Notes: generated by a model not told the origin, from the letters alone. 64,000 nucleotides of DNA from CBDBKL01 sp965206675 (GCA_965206675.1 CBDBKL010000007.1:62001-126000), one strand, 5' to 3'. Counted from the stretch's first letter, positions 9,959 through 19,617 are shown. Numbers and translations: made by a program.

Positions 9959-10411
9959 ATGTTTGTAGGTCCTTTTCTTATTTTTTTTAGTCTTTCAGCA
10001 GTATCTCAGAAGGTGCCCTTTCCGGAAGATATTCATGAACGTATTAGGGCTGAAGGTGATCCTTTATATTTTCAATATATAAAAGTGAGAGAAAAAAGAG
10101 AGAAAAATAGAAAGAGATATCGCTCTCAGACAAAAAAAAGACGTGAAAGAAGAGAGGTTGTTAGAGAGCGAGTACGAAAGGCTTTTGTCAAAAGTCGTAA
10201 AAAATCAGATAAACGTCTTGAAGTTCAAAAACGTCGTTTTGAAAAGCAAATGGAAAGAAGGCAGAAGCGGCGAGAAGATTTGAGGACTAAATATGCCAAA
10301 CGCTATCGTACACGAAGAGAAAAAGCACGAACCAGGGAACAAAGGCGTTTAGAAAAAGCCTTCCCCAATTATAATCCTCAAAACTTTATAACCTACTCTG
10401 GCAGTCGTTAA
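9959..10411 (+). CDS. Small exported protein, extremely Arg/Lys-rich, unknown function
   Basis: A 150-residue ORF with a hydrophobic N-terminus (MFVGPFLIFFSLSAVSQ) that reads as a signal peptide, though its n-region lacks the usual positive charge. From about residue 40 the sequence is dominated by Arg, Lys and Glu in a pattern compatible with one long charged helix (for example KRRFEKQMERRQKRRED). No cysteine or catalytic motif is visible. AAAGG lies just before the ATG. The codon usage looks normal for the window. It could bind nucleic acid or anionic polymer outside the cytoplasm, but nothing in the sequence proves that. It is divergent from hmgA. Confidence 0.6.
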   Translation: MFVGPFLIFFSLSAVSQKVPFPEDIHERIRAEGDPLYFQYIKVREKREKNRKRYRSQTKKRRERREVVRERVRKAFVKSRKKSDKRLEVQKRRFEKQMERRQKRREDLRTKYAKRYRTRREKARTREQRRLEKAFPNYNPQNFITYSGSR

Positions 10412-10669
10412 GTCATTCCTATTTTTATGATCTTTGTGGCACAGGCTCTTTTTAATATAAGTAATGAGCTTTTTTGAAAAATATATATGAAATGTATAGT
10501 TTTTAGTTATTTAAAAGATATATTAGGATAAAGAAATTCTAGAAATAACTAGAATAAATTTGAAACAGTGGGTATGATTTTTCAGGATTTTTAGAAATAT
10601 AATAATAAAATTAAATAAAAACTGTGTTCCTAAATTCGCGCTCTGTGCGTACTGGAGAAGGTTTTTATA

Positions 10670-11536
10670 TTGTGTTTAGAAAGCCATTTCATGTTTTATT
10701 TTAAGATATTCTTTGCTGTCTTTTTATCTTTTGTTTTAGTGAAGTCGTCTTATGCTCAGAGCGAATCCTTAAATATTGAACACTTAATGGAATCTGTAGC
10801 AGAAATATGGATAGCGAACACTTGGCCAAGAGAACAACCTACACAAGCCAGTCAGAGCAGTGGATTTTTTATTACAGATAATTTACTTGTAGCGAGCTAT
10901 CATGATTTAGCTGAAGGTTTAGCTAAAGGTAATCCTATTGGAATTCGTACATCGTCAACTATGGGTTCAGAAATTATTGTTATGGAAGATCCTAATGGAA
11001 TTCGTCCACCGTCAAATATGCAATCAGGATTTGTTCTTATGAGTGATCCTGCAAGTGATTTGGTTATTATTAAAACACTAAAGAATCTTTATCAGCCTGT
11101 GACTTTGGGACAGACTACAGATATCCATAAAGGTGATGATATTTTGACTATTGGTTCACCTCAAGCAGAGTTTGGAACTGTTTATGAAGGTATTCTTTTA
11201 TCTAAGATTGGCTCTAAATCGGGCAGTGAGCTTTTGACAATAACCGCACCTTCTCGTCCTGGGAGTAGTGGTTCCCCTGTGTTTTCTAAAGATTTAGGAA
11301 CAGTGGTGGGGGTAGTATTGGGTAAAGCAAGCACAGACGTGGATGTACTTCAAATAAAAGAAGGTACAACTCAGGTTATTCCTGTCAATAAATTAAGAAA
11401 TCTTATTGAAAGATATAGAGGAGTATTAAAGCAAGCTACAGGAGGGGAGATTCCAAGAGATCTTTATTCAAGAGCTTTGGAATCAAAACAGAGCTATGAT
11501 TTTTATGCAGAAGAAATAATTTTGTGTCCTTATTAA
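10670..11536 (+). CDS. Exported trypsin-like serine protease
   Basis: A 288-residue protein of the chymotrypsin/trypsin fold. GGAGAAGG at 10654-10661 favours the TTG start at 10670; an in-frame ATG at 10691 would still leave a complete signal peptide ending near SSYAQS. The probable triad is the His in VASYHDLAEG, the Asp in PASDLVIIK and Ser200 in PGSSGSPVF, which fits GxSGxP. There is no PDZ domain after the protease domain, so it is not a full HtrA/DegP. An internal pair of similar segments (NPIGIRTSSTMGSE and NGIRPPSNMQSG) suggests a small duplication. The protein ends in LCPY. Confidence 0.75.
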   Translation: MCLESHFMFYFKIFFAVFLSFVLVKSSYAQSESLNIEHLMESVAEIWIANTWPREQPTQASQSSGFFITDNLLVASYHDLAEGLAKGNPIGIRTSSTMGSEIIVMEDPNGIRPPSNMQSGFVLMSDPASDLVIIKTLKNLYQPVTLGQTTDIHKGDDILTIGSPQAEFGTVYEGILLSKIGSKSGSELLTITAPSRPGSSGSPVFSKDLGTVVGVVLGKASTDVDVLQIKEGTTQVIPVNKLRNLIERYRGVLKQATGGEIPRDLYSRALESKQSYDFYAEEIILCPY

Positions 11537-11702
11537 TATGATCTTTAAGAAATTATAATCTGAATGAGCTTAGTAAACTTTTGCAATGCAAAGACTGAAA
11601 ACATATTAAGTGGACACGTATAGAAAAGTGTTTCTTAAGTGAGAATCTGGTAAGTAAATGCTTTTCTATGATTTTTCATGTGAATAGAGAGTGGGGGTTT
11701 CT

Positions 11703-13259
11703 TTAAAAATCAAATTTACTCTCTGGTTTATTCTCTGCAGATTTTTTAAGAAGATTGAAAAAATCTTCCTTTCCTTTTTCTATAAATTTATTGATTTCTT
11801 CTTGAGTTAAAATTTGATGATAATATTTTTTTATTATAATTTTACTTTTAACATCATCCATGGAACTAGTTGATGATATGATGCTAATCTTGTATTGGTA
11901 TTTCTCCAAACCTAGATGTAAAGTTGTATCCATATTAAATGGTTTTAGTTCTTTATCTTTTTGCCCTAGATATAAATTGTAAGAAAGCTCAATAAAAATT
12001 TTTAAGTAGGATGTATCGTTTCGTGTGTCCTGAAATTGTGTGTCCTGAAAAGAAAAAGGGGGACTTTCTAATAATTCTAATTGTTTTTTTATATCTTCTA
12101 AAGAGGCTTTAAGGTATATCGTAATAGGATCTTCGTCTGTTCCGAAGCTGGAATCTGAATTTGTCCAATCAAGTTCTGGATCCCTTCCTGCAAAATTAGA
12201 TATAAAATCTATAAAATTTTTATTTGGCCTCTCAATAGATTGTTCTATTTTTGTAGATTCAAATAATTTATCAAAAACTGCAAATTTATTTTTAAAGGTT
12301 TCGACAAGATTATCAAATGAATTATCAATCAAATAAATGGCAGATTCTTTGGAAAAGTATTTGTTTAAACCCTTGCTTTTTTGTTCTCTAATAAATGAGG
12401 TCACTTCTTTGTCAATATCTCCTGGTTGACTGATGTCTTGACCTTTAGCGGCTTTAATTCCCAGTTCTAACCAAGAAATTAAAACTTTACCTATATAAAT
12501 TGTTAAGGCATTTATATTTCCGTGATCTGCTCTCTGTAGTGCTGCAAAATAATTTCTTTTATCTTCTGATTTGATAACTAAGGGAGGATAACCCCATCGC
12601 AATAAAACATAATTTATCCATAAACGAGCTATTCGACCATTACCATCATCAAAGGGGTGAATAACAATAAATTTATGATGTAATTGGGCAAGAAAAGACG
12701 AAATTGATAAAATAGGAGATTTTATCTCCTTACTGAACCAATCCATCAGTTCCTGCATCTTTACAGGAACATCAAGAGGACTTGCAAATTCAAAAATTTT
12801 CCCATCTTCAGTTCTCACTCTATTAGGTTCTGTTTTGTATTTACCAGGAATAATTTCTTTTTGAGTTTTTTGTCCACTGGAAGTAATGGCCTCTTTCCAA
12901 AAAGGCTCTTTAAGGAGGATTTTGTGTAACTCTCTGATTGTTACTTCATTCAACTTTCTTTCTCTATCTTTAGAGAATTCCTTAACTTTATCTATTGCTA
13001 AGTCATGAGCTTTCATTTCCGTATAGTCACGAGGAGGGTTATTTCCTTCTTCTTTACCCTTAATAAGTAAAGTTTCTGTTTGATTATAAGTTAATGTATT
13101 ACCCTCTATATGGTTTGAATTGTAATTCCAATCTAACCTTACTTTCTTATCAAATCTTTCTTGATCTTCTTTTTTAAGAGGCTGTAGGTCTTTCCATTCT
13201 TTAAAAAGCTGTTCAATGCGGCTATTGATTTTTTTGATCTCTGGATCTTCTGTTTTCAT
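11703..13259 (-). CDS. Fic-domain protein, class II (probable AMP-transferase with N-terminal inhibitory helix)
   Basis: A 518-residue protein whose Fic core carries the complete motif HPFDDGNGRIAR at residues 201-212, including the catalytic His201. The self-inhibitory motif is present in the N-terminal region as SNHIEGN at 48-54, matching (S/T)xxxE(G/N), which classes it as a class II Fic protein. The active site is thus intact and normally autoinhibited through Glu52. Fic enzymes usually transfer AMP from ATP to a protein Tyr, Thr or Ser. The C-terminal 250 residues are Lys/Glu-rich and unrecognised and may bind the target. There is no signal peptide. It stands alone between intergenic gaps. 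Confidence 0.9.
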   Translation of the reverse strand: MKTEDPEIKKINSRIEQLFKEWKDLQPLKKEDQERFDKKVRLDWNYNSNHIEGNTLTYNQTETLLIKGKEEGNNPPRDYTEMKAHDLAIDKVKEFSKDRERKLNEVTIRELHKILLKEPFWKEAITSSGQKTQKEIIPGKYKTEPNRVRTEDGKIFEFASPLDVPVKMQELMDWFSKEIKSPILSISSFLAQLHHKFIVIHPFDDGNGRIARLWINYVLLRWGYPPLVIKSEDKRNYFAALQRADHGNINALTIYIGKVLISWLELGIKAAKGQDISQPGDIDKEVTSFIREQKSKGLNKYFSKESAIYLIDNSFDNLVETFKNKFAVFDKLFESTKIEQSIERPNKNFIDFISNFAGRDPELDWTNSDSSFGTDEDPITIYLKASLEDIKKQLELLESPPFSFQDTQFQDTRNDTSYLKIFIELSYNLYLGQKDKELKPFNMDTTLHLGLEKYQYKISIISSTSSMDDVKSKIIIKKYYHQILTQEEINKFIEKGKEDFFNLLKKSAENKPESKFDF

Positions 13260-13711
13260 TAATAAAACCTTTTGTTATTTGTATCAAAAACCATATTACC
13301 TTATCTTTATGTCGGTGGGCAAGAATTGATTGTTGCAAAAAATGGAATGTTTTTATTCATTTGTAATATATAAATGAGGTTATAAAAACATTAAGGTTAG
13401 GGCACGTCTTCATTTCAATTTCCCTAAATTATCTCCTAATTTTTAACTAGATTAGGGATAGGATCTCACGTTTCATGTGATTGAATAACAAATATAAGAT
13501 CAATAATTAAAATGAGGAGACACTTTAGTGATTGACTCAGAATTTGTCGTAAATAAGTAATAGTTTCCTATTTTTTTGACAAAAGAAATTGCGCTGTTGA
13601 AACTTTATAAGAATCGGGTTAAGAACTATCGTCTATATTATGGATCAATGTAGAGGAGTTGTTGATTTTTAACCCTAAAATACAACTAAAAGAAAAATTG
13701 ATAAAAAAATT
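13260..13711. other. 452-bp intergenic region between divergent fic and hemF
   Basis: No open reading frame with a credible start was found. It must hold the promoters of the two divergent genes. A short AT-rich palindrome (TCATTT/AAATGA) sits near 13359-13380, and TTGACA at 13576-13581 is a possible -35 box for hemF without a convincing -10 at normal spacing. No riboswitch or tRNA is visible. Confidence 0.4.
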
Positions 13712-14590
13712 ATGCTTAAAGACATAAAAGACAAAGCCAAAACATATTATAAACATCTACAAAATGTCATTTGTGATGCTCTTATCACTTATGATGGAAA
13801 AACCTATATCAAAGACCTTTGGCAACGTGAAGGTGGTGGAGGTGGAGAAACTCGGATTTTTACGGGCGGACAGTTTTTAGAAAAAGGTGGGGTGAATTTT
13901 TCTGAAGTCTATGGAGAGTCCGATAATCTGGGTACCTTTTATGAAGGTGAGGGAAAGGAGTTTTATGCCACAGGCATTTCTCTCGTCCTACATCCCATAA
14001 ATCCCTATGTTCCCACTGTTCATGCCAACTATCGATTCGTGCAAAGAGGTGATAAGGCCTGGTTTGGGGGAGGTTGTGACTTAACACCTTTTTATCCCGA
14101 AATGGAAGATGTGGTCCATTTTCACAAAACATATTATGAATGTCTTCATCCTTTTGGCAAAGAGCTCTACCCTGAGTTTAAAAAAAATTGCGATGAGTAT
14201 TTTTATTTAAAACACCGAAAGGAAACTCGAGGTGTGGGGGGGATTTTTTTTGATCATCAAAGCGTCAGTGAGAGTAAAACCTTTGAAATGGTCAAAGCCT
14301 GTGGAAATGCTTTTTTAAAATCCTATCTTCCTATTGTGGATCGTCACAAGGATAGACAGTTTACAGAGAGAGAAAAAACGTTTCAGCAGATACGTAGAGG
14401 ACGTTATGTGGAATTTAATTTACTCTATGATAGAGGGACTTCATTTGGTTTAAAAACAAATGGTCGCATTGAATCCATATTTATGTCTTTGCCCCAACAT
14501 GTGCAATGGATCTATGACTACAAACCAGAAGAAAAAGAAGCTCAGCTTAATGAGTATCTCAAACCTCGTGACTGGCTAAAAGAGATTTAG
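13712..14590 (+). CDS. hemF: Oxygen-dependent coproporphyrinogen III oxidase
   Basis: Catalyses oxidative decarboxylation of coproporphyrinogen III to protoporphyrinogen IX with molecular oxygen in haem synthesis. The 292-residue sequence shows the family blocks WQREGGGGGETRIF, HANYRFVQRGDKAWFGGGCD and RRGRYVEFNLLYDRGTSFGL in order. The length is a little short at the N-terminus but the catalytic core is complete. The stop codon TAG overlaps the first G of a family A repeat arm at 14590. It is a stand-alone gene; no other hem gene lies nearby. Confidence 0.96.
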   Translation: MLKDIKDKAKTYYKHLQNVICDALITYDGKTYIKDLWQREGGGGGETRIFTGGQFLEKGGVNFSEVYGESDNLGTFYEGEGKEFYATGISLVLHPINPYVPTVHANYRFVQRGDKAWFGGGCDLTPFYPEMEDVVHFHKTYYECLHPFGKELYPEFKKNCDEYFYLKHRKETRGVGGIFFDHQSVSESKTFEMVKACGNAFLKSYLPIVDRHKDRQFTEREKTFQQIRRGRYVEFNLLYDRGTSFGLKTNGRIESIFMSLPQHVQWIYDYKPEEKEAQLNEYLKPRDWLKEI

Positions 14591-14620
14591 GACTGTTGAA
14601 AAGGTATCATCTACTTCGTT
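14590..14620. repeat. Family A palindromic repeat, single 5' arm only
   Basis: A 31-bp copy of the outer arm of the family A repeat (GGACTGTTGAAAAGG followed by TATCATCTACTTCGTT). It starts on the last base of the hemF stop codon and stands directly before the full copy at 14623. It looks like the remnant of a truncated tandem copy. Confidence 0.8.
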
Positions 14621-14622
14621 TA

Positions 14623-14747
14623 GGACTGTTGAAAAAGTGCCATCTACTTCGTTGCAATCATTCAAATCTCATTCCGACGTAGGAAAAACTACGCCTTCAT
14701 TCGATTTGAACTTGAACGCCTCGTATCTAGCACTTTTTCAACAGTCC
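14623..14747. repeat. Family A palindromic repeat, full copy
   Basis: A 125-bp element with 18-bp perfect terminal inverted repeats, GGACTGTTGAAAAAGTGC against GCACTTTTTCAACAGTCC. An inner pair CAAATC/GATTTG and an apical stem CGTAG/CTACG around GAAAAA follow. Other copies are at 19480, 19618, 50615 and 62827. The arms differ between copies but stay complementary. A stub of a further copy follows at 14764-14785. Confidence 0.9.
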
Positions 14748-14963
14748 TCCTAATACGAATCAAAAAAGTGCCATCTACTTGAATATGCCTTACTTCAGAA
14801 ATTGAGGAAGGGATGTGCTAAAAAAATAGGCATTTAGGATGAAATCAAAAAGACTATTTTCCATGTGATAGCTTTATTTTGTAGTAGCATTCAAATGTTT
14901 TTCCATCTTGCAAAGGGTTCTCTTTTTTAATAGAACTCAGTCATATATCGGGGAAGGGTTTTT

Positions 14964-16382
14964 ATGAGATTTGTAGTACTTTTTACTATTGCTCTGACGT
15001 TTTCTTTTTCACTACATGCAAATGATTTTGAAAAACTCAAGGAAGCTGTAGATAAAGGTGTAGAGAGCGTTAGAGAAGTTCTTGCTGATAAGACGATAGA
15101 CGTAACGGCAAGAGATATGAAAAACCAAGGGCAAACACTATTACATTATGCTGCAAAAACAGCAGAAGATCCTCAGATTATAGAAGTGCTTTTGCAAGAT
15201 GGTAGGATTAAGAAAAATGCAAGATTGACATGGTCTGGAAAGACAGCTCTTCATTTGGCTGTAGAACGTGCAGAAAATGGAATAGATTCAGCGACTGAAT
15301 TTCAGCGTATAGACAGCAGACTTATTCTAAGAGGATTTCTATTTGGTCAAGATGTCGATGTTAACTCTAGGGACAGGTGGGGACGTACACCATTATTTTA
15401 TGTGAGAAGTGGGGATATAGCAGCTCTCTTTGTGAAAGATAAGGCTCTTTCTGATGTTGAATATGGATTAATTATGCGCTTTATAGTAAACTCATCTCCT
15501 CCGGCGGCATTACATTATAGTCTATTAAATAATATCACTTTTGCTTTACAGGGTACGGTAGCTGATCGAGTGGACATGAATGCAAGAGATAATAAAGGGA
15601 GAACTCCGCTATTTGAAGTTGCAGGATTTGGCACACCTGAAGCTGTCACTCAATTGGTTGAGGCAGGAGTTCTTGTAATGACTACGGATAATAATGGATT
15701 GATTCCTTTCCATATGGCAGCATCAACTAGTAATCTGGAAACGCTCAAGAGATTGATAGACCTTGTCCCTGAAGATAAAGTGATGGAAATGTTGAATGCT
15801 CAGGATGTTCGTGGAGAAACGCCTTTGTTCAAAGCTGTAGATAAACGTTTACTTTTCCCAGTAGAATTTCTCCTTAAAAAAGGAGCTGATCCGAATATTC
15901 CAGATAAAGCAGAAAATATGCCTCTTCATAGGGCTGCATTTTGGAATGCTCATTTCATGCAAACAGCTTTATTGGAAGCAGGGGCTGACCCTAACGCCCA
16001 AAATTACCGTGGAGAAACACCCTTACATGAACGTGTGACATCTCCTGAGAAAGAGATGCCTCCGAGTAAAGGGATAAGAGAGATGATTGAGAATGGGGCG
16101 GACTCCAGTATTCCCAATAACCGTGGGTATACTCCTCTGATGGATTTTATATTATTTATGGGAAAAGACGTTGCAGAAGATAGAGGGGTTTCAGAACTTA
16201 TGAGAAAAGTCAGTGAACAAAATGGAATCACTCTAAGATTATTATTGGAAGGACATAAGGCCCCTCTTGAAGCTTCCAATGATCGTAACGGACAGAGTGT
16301 TGTACAAGTCGCTAGTCGTAAAGGGTATGTTCAAGCTCGTGAAATTTTAAGTAAGCATGCGCTGGAGGAGGGCTGCTTTTAA
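14964..16382 (+). CDS. Exported ankyrin-repeat protein
   Basis: A 472-residue protein with a signal peptide (MRFVVLFTIALTFSFSLHAN) and roughly eight to ten ankyrin repeats. Examples are GQTLLHYAAK, GKTALHLAVE, GRTPLFEVA, GLIPFHMAAS, GETPLFKAV, NMPLHRAAF and GETPLHERV. Ankyrin repeats bind other proteins; an export signal puts that role in the periplasm or outside. A strong GGGAAGGG lies upstream of the ATG. The chain ends in GCF, and the two ankyrin lipoproteins further along also end in Cys-aromatic. The partner is not predictable. It is convergent with the SelD fusion, only 4 bp apart. Confidence 0.85.
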   Translation: MRFVVLFTIALTFSFSLHANDFEKLKEAVDKGVESVREVLADKTIDVTARDMKNQGQTLLHYAAKTAEDPQIIEVLLQDGRIKKNARLTWSGKTALHLAVERAENGIDSATEFQRIDSRLILRGFLFGQDVDVNSRDRWGRTPLFYVRSGDIAALFVKDKALSDVEYGLIMRFIVNSSPPAALHYSLLNNITFALQGTVADRVDMNARDNKGRTPLFEVAGFGTPEAVTQLVEAGVLVMTTDNNGLIPFHMAASTSNLETLKRLIDLVPEDKVMEMLNAQDVRGETPLFKAVDKRLLFPVEFLLKKGADPNIPDKAENMPLHRAAFWNAHFMQTALLEAGADPNAQNYRGETPLHERVTSPEKEMPPSKGIREMIENGADSSIPNNRGYTPLMDFILFMGKDVAEDRGVSELMRKVSEQNGITLRLLLEGHKAPLEASNDRNGQSVVQVASRKGYVQAREILSKHALEEGCF

Positions 16383-16386
16383 TATA

Positions 16387-18666
16387 TTAAACAACTATGA
16401 TTTTCGAATTTTCATAGGGTTTTGTGATTCCAATCACTTTAGCTCTATGTCCACCATCTATAAGATCTTTTAAAATGTTTTGAGTTTGATCAGGCTCGGC
16501 TGCTAGAACAAGTCCGCCAGAAGTTTGAGGATCAAAGAGAATATCAATATCTTTCCGATGAGTTTGAATTTGCTTTTTAAAGTGGAGATTATGGGGATGA
16601 AAAGTACTTCGATATCCTCTTTTTAAGGAAATATCCGCTCCATCAAGTAGGGGAAGGTTTTCAAAGTTCATCTCAATAGAGAGGTCTTTGTTTTCAATCA
16701 TTTCCAATAAATGACCAGCCAGACCAAACCCTGTAATGTCAGTGGCTGTAGGCACATCGTATTGAAGTGCAATATCTGATGCTGTTTTATTGGGAAGAAG
16801 TAAGGATTCTTTAAGAGGCGTGGCCCAATGTGAAGGAAGATGTCCTCTCATATCAAGATACAATAAAACACCGGTTCCTAAAGGTTTTGTGAGTATAAGA
16901 TCAAGACCACTTTTTATATTATCAAGACTCATCCATTTTTGTGAGGATTCCATGACTCCGTTCACTGAAATATTCAATAATGTTTCTAAACCCACAGTGG
17001 TGTGTCCCCCTGCAAAGTGAACAGAGTGTTGAGAAAAAATATTTTTAATACCTTCCATAATCCAAGAAAGCTCTGATACTTGAAACTCTTCAAGATGAAT
17101 AGAAGCGAGTCCTTGAACGGGTGTGAGACTTTTGGCCCAAAAGTCGCTCAAAGTGTTGAGTGTTGCCACTTGAGCCACTAAAAAAAGATCTTTGTGAAAA
17201 GGCTTAAAGCCGTCAATGTTGGACACAAGAGAGAGCTTTCTTGTTGGTTCTTTTAGATGAGGGTTAGAAAGTAAGTTTTCGTTAAGAGGGGAGATGGCCA
17301 CATCTTCTTTTTTTGTATTCTGGAGGACTTTATAAAGAGATTGTGCTGAAAGCTTGCTGGCGCAACCTCCACAGGACATATCCATTGTTTGTAAAGACAT
17401 GGTTTTGAATTTATCTGTTAATTGTGCCTTTGTGTTTAATACTTGAAATTCACTTATAAATTTTTTGTCGATAGAGTTTTTCAATTTCCAAAATATGGAG
17501 CTTTTTCCCGCAAAGCCAAATTTTTGAGCTATAGCTTTACCATTTCCTAAGTTTACAAGTTGAAGAAAATCTTTTTGAGGTTTAAAGGGACGTAGAGGTT
17601 TTTCTGTAGCCATACGTTTTAAATTTTCAAACAATACAGGGCCTTGTCTGACGGCATAGACTCCGGCTTTAGGAAGGGATCGTTCAAAGTGGCAGCAGTC
17701 TCCTGAAAAAAATAAATTTTCATAGTCTATAGATTGAAGAAATGCATTCACTGAGGCAAATCCCTGCTTATCTTTTGGAAGATTTGAATTCAATAAAAGA
17801 TCTGGTGGTGTAGCCCCTGTAGCCCAGATTAATATATCAAAGGGCATGGTTGAATCATCAGAATTTATAAAATTCTTTGTATTTTGCAGTTCAATGTGTG
17901 CTTTGTTTTCAGGTTCTGCTAGTGTGTCCTTTTTGAGGGACGGGGTTTGTTTTTTAAGAAAAAGAGTATTGTTTTTAATAGATTCTGGTTTATAACCTGT
18001 GAAGAGTTGTATGTTTCTATCTTTAAACTCTTTCTTAAGAATTTTAGTAAACTGTGGATTTTGAAATGGGTTAGGGGATTTATCTATAATATTGACGGTT
18101 AGTTTTTTACTGCAAATTTTTTTTAGTTTTTCTTGAGTGCAAAAAGCGAGTTCTATTCCAGCTATGCCTGAGCCAACAATTGTGAGTTTTACTTCATCTT
18201 TAGGGTTTATTTTTGAAATCATTTTTTCTAACATGGGAATAAAACTATTAATGGGACGGGTAGGGATAAGGGGGCTATGATCCCTTGGTATATCAACGGA
18301 GACTGTAGAGCCAATATTAACGGAACACATATCGTATTTGATTGGGGGGTAGCCTTTTGAAAGTTCTATGTGTTGAGTAACGGGGTTTATGGATTTGGCT
18401 TCTGCATGTATGAATGTGACTCCTGCTAAATGAGCTAAAGGTCGAATATCAAGTGTGTAGTCGGAATACTGGCCAGCGATGGCTCCGGGTATCATACCTG
18501 AATATGTTGAGAAAGGGTGATTTGTGATTAAGAAGATATTGTAACCTTTTAAAGGAGAGGTGATAAGTTTTTTTAAAACATAAAGATGAGAGTGACCGGC
18601 TCCGATGAGGACTAATTTTTTCTTTGATATTTTTTCTTTCATAACAGGATTTGTAAATGTATCCAT
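16387..18666 (-). CDS. selD: Fusion of an FAD-dependent NADH dehydrogenase-like oxidoreductase with selenide, water dikinase (SelD)
   Basis: A 759-residue two-domain protein. Residues about 17-400 form a pyridine nucleotide-disulfide oxidoreductase-like domain with the dinucleotide motif VLIGAGHSHLYVL and a second one, TIVGSGIAGIEL. From about 425 a SelD domain follows. Cys435 and Lys438 in CGGCASKL match the catalytic Cys17 and Lys20 of E. coli SelD; the usual second Cys is Ser437. TDITGFGLAGHL and DPQTSGGLV are also conserved. SelD makes selenophosphate from selenide and ATP. The fusion architecture is known in bacteria. No selA, selB, selU or tRNA-Sec is in this window. Confidence 0.92.
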   Translation of the reverse strand: MDTFTNPVMKEKISKKKLVLIGAGHSHLYVLKKLITSPLKGYNIFLITNHPFSTYSGMIPGAIAGQYSDYTLDIRPLAHLAGVTFIHAEAKSINPVTQHIELSKGYPPIKYDMCSVNIGSTVSVDIPRDHSPLIPTRPINSFIPMLEKMISKINPKDEVKLTIVGSGIAGIELAFCTQEKLKKICSKKLTVNIIDKSPNPFQNPQFTKILKKEFKDRNIQLFTGYKPESIKNNTLFLKKQTPSLKKDTLAEPENKAHIELQNTKNFINSDDSTMPFDILIWATGATPPDLLLNSNLPKDKQGFASVNAFLQSIDYENLFFSGDCCHFERSLPKAGVYAVRQGPVLFENLKRMATEKPLRPFKPQKDFLQLVNLGNGKAIAQKFGFAGKSSIFWKLKNSIDKKFISEFQVLNTKAQLTDKFKTMSLQTMDMSCGGCASKLSAQSLYKVLQNTKKEDVAISPLNENLLSNPHLKEPTRKLSLVSNIDGFKPFHKDLFLVAQVATLNTLSDFWAKSLTPVQGLASIHLEEFQVSELSWIMEGIKNIFSQHSVHFAGGHTTVGLETLLNISVNGVMESSQKWMSLDNIKSGLDLILTKPLGTGVLLYLDMRGHLPSHWATPLKESLLLPNKTASDIALQYDVPTATDITGFGLAGHLLEMIENKDLSIEMNFENLPLLDGADISLKRGYRSTFHPHNLHFKKQIQTHRKDIDILFDPQTSGGLVLAAEPDQTQNILKDLIDGGHRAKVIGITKPYENSKIIVV

Positions 18667-18812
18667 AGCACTTTGTAAACACTTATGTCCAACTCATCAG
18701 GACTATTTTTCTTTAGCTAAGATATTTGTAAAAGTTATCGAAAAAAATTTTTTGTTTTAAAATCTTATAAAAAATATTTTTAAAATTTTTAAAAAAATGC
18801 TACCAATGCATT

Positions 18813-19478
18813 ATGGACTCATTAAATAAAAAAATTATTTCCTGTAAGAAATGTCCTCGATTGATAAAGCATTGTCGAAACATTGCTAAAGTGAAGAGGA
18901 AATCTTTTTCAGATTTCAACTATTGGGGAAAGCCAGTTCCAGATTTTGGTGATCGTACAGCAGATGTTTTGATTGTGGGTTTAGCTCCAGGGGCCCATGG
19001 AGCTAATAGAACAGGACGTATGTTTACAGGGGATCGCAGTGGCGATTGGCTATACAGAGCTTTACATAAATTTGATTTTGCGACTCAAGCTGAGAGCACA
19101 GATATGAATGATGGTTTGATTTTAAAAAGAGTTCTTATTACAGCCGTTGTACACTGTGCGCCGCCAGATAATAAACCAACAAGAAAAGAGATTGAGGCCT
19201 GCCAGCCTTATTTCCAGGAGACTATGAGAAGAACTAAGGCAAAAGTGTATTTGGCCTTGGGGCATTTGGCTTGGAATGCTTTAAATGCAGAGTTTAAGAA
19301 TTTGGGCCTTTGGGTGGGGGCTCGACCTCGTTTTGATCATTTGAGTACATATAAGATTAAAACAGGGGAGAGGGTTATTGGGTCATATCATCCGAGTCAA
19401 CAGAATACATTTACAGGGCGTCTTACAGAAGATATGTTTGATCGTGTGTTTCTAAAGATTAAAACATCCCTCTATTAA
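18813..19478 (+). CDS. Uracil-DNA glycosylase, family 5-type (UDGb-like), iron-sulfur
   Basis: A 221-residue DNA repair enzyme that removes uracil, and in this family some other deaminated bases, from DNA. N-terminal Cys11 and Cys14 (CKKCPRL), with later cysteines in VHCAPPDN and ACQPYF, give the four ligands expected for a 4Fe-4S cluster. Motif 1, GLAPGAHGANRTGRMFTGD, is of the family 5 form rather than the family 4 form. The C-terminal HPSQQNTFTGRLT at about 193-205 supports this. It is preceded by an AT-rich leader and followed two bases after the stop by a family A repeat. Confidence 0.9.
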   Translation: MDSLNKKIISCKKCPRLIKHCRNIAKVKRKSFSDFNYWGKPVPDFGDRTADVLIVGLAPGAHGANRTGRMFTGDRSGDWLYRALHKFDFATQAESTDMNDGLILKRVLITAVVHCAPPDNKPTRKEIEACQPYFQETMRRTKAKVYLALGHLAWNALNAEFKNLGLWVGARPRFDHLSTYKIKTGERVIGSYHPSQQNTFTGRLTEDMFDRVFLKIKTSLY

Positions 19479-19479
19479 C

Positions 19480-19604
19480 GGACTGTCGAAAAGGTATCAT
19501 CTACTTCGTTGCAATCACTCAAACCTCACTCCAACGTAGGAAAAACTACGCCTCCGTTCGGTTTGAGCTTGCACGCCTCGTATCTGATACCTTTTCGACA
19601 GTCC
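19480..19604. repeat. Family A palindromic repeat, full copy
   Basis: A 125-bp element with a perfect 20-bp terminal inverted repeat, GGACTGTCGAAAAGGTATCA against its exact complement at the far end. Compared with the copy at 14623, several arm positions differ and each change is matched in the opposite arm. It starts two bases after the UDG stop codon, where it could form a terminator-like hairpin. Confidence 0.92.
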
Positions 19605-19617
19605 TTCTAATACAAGT

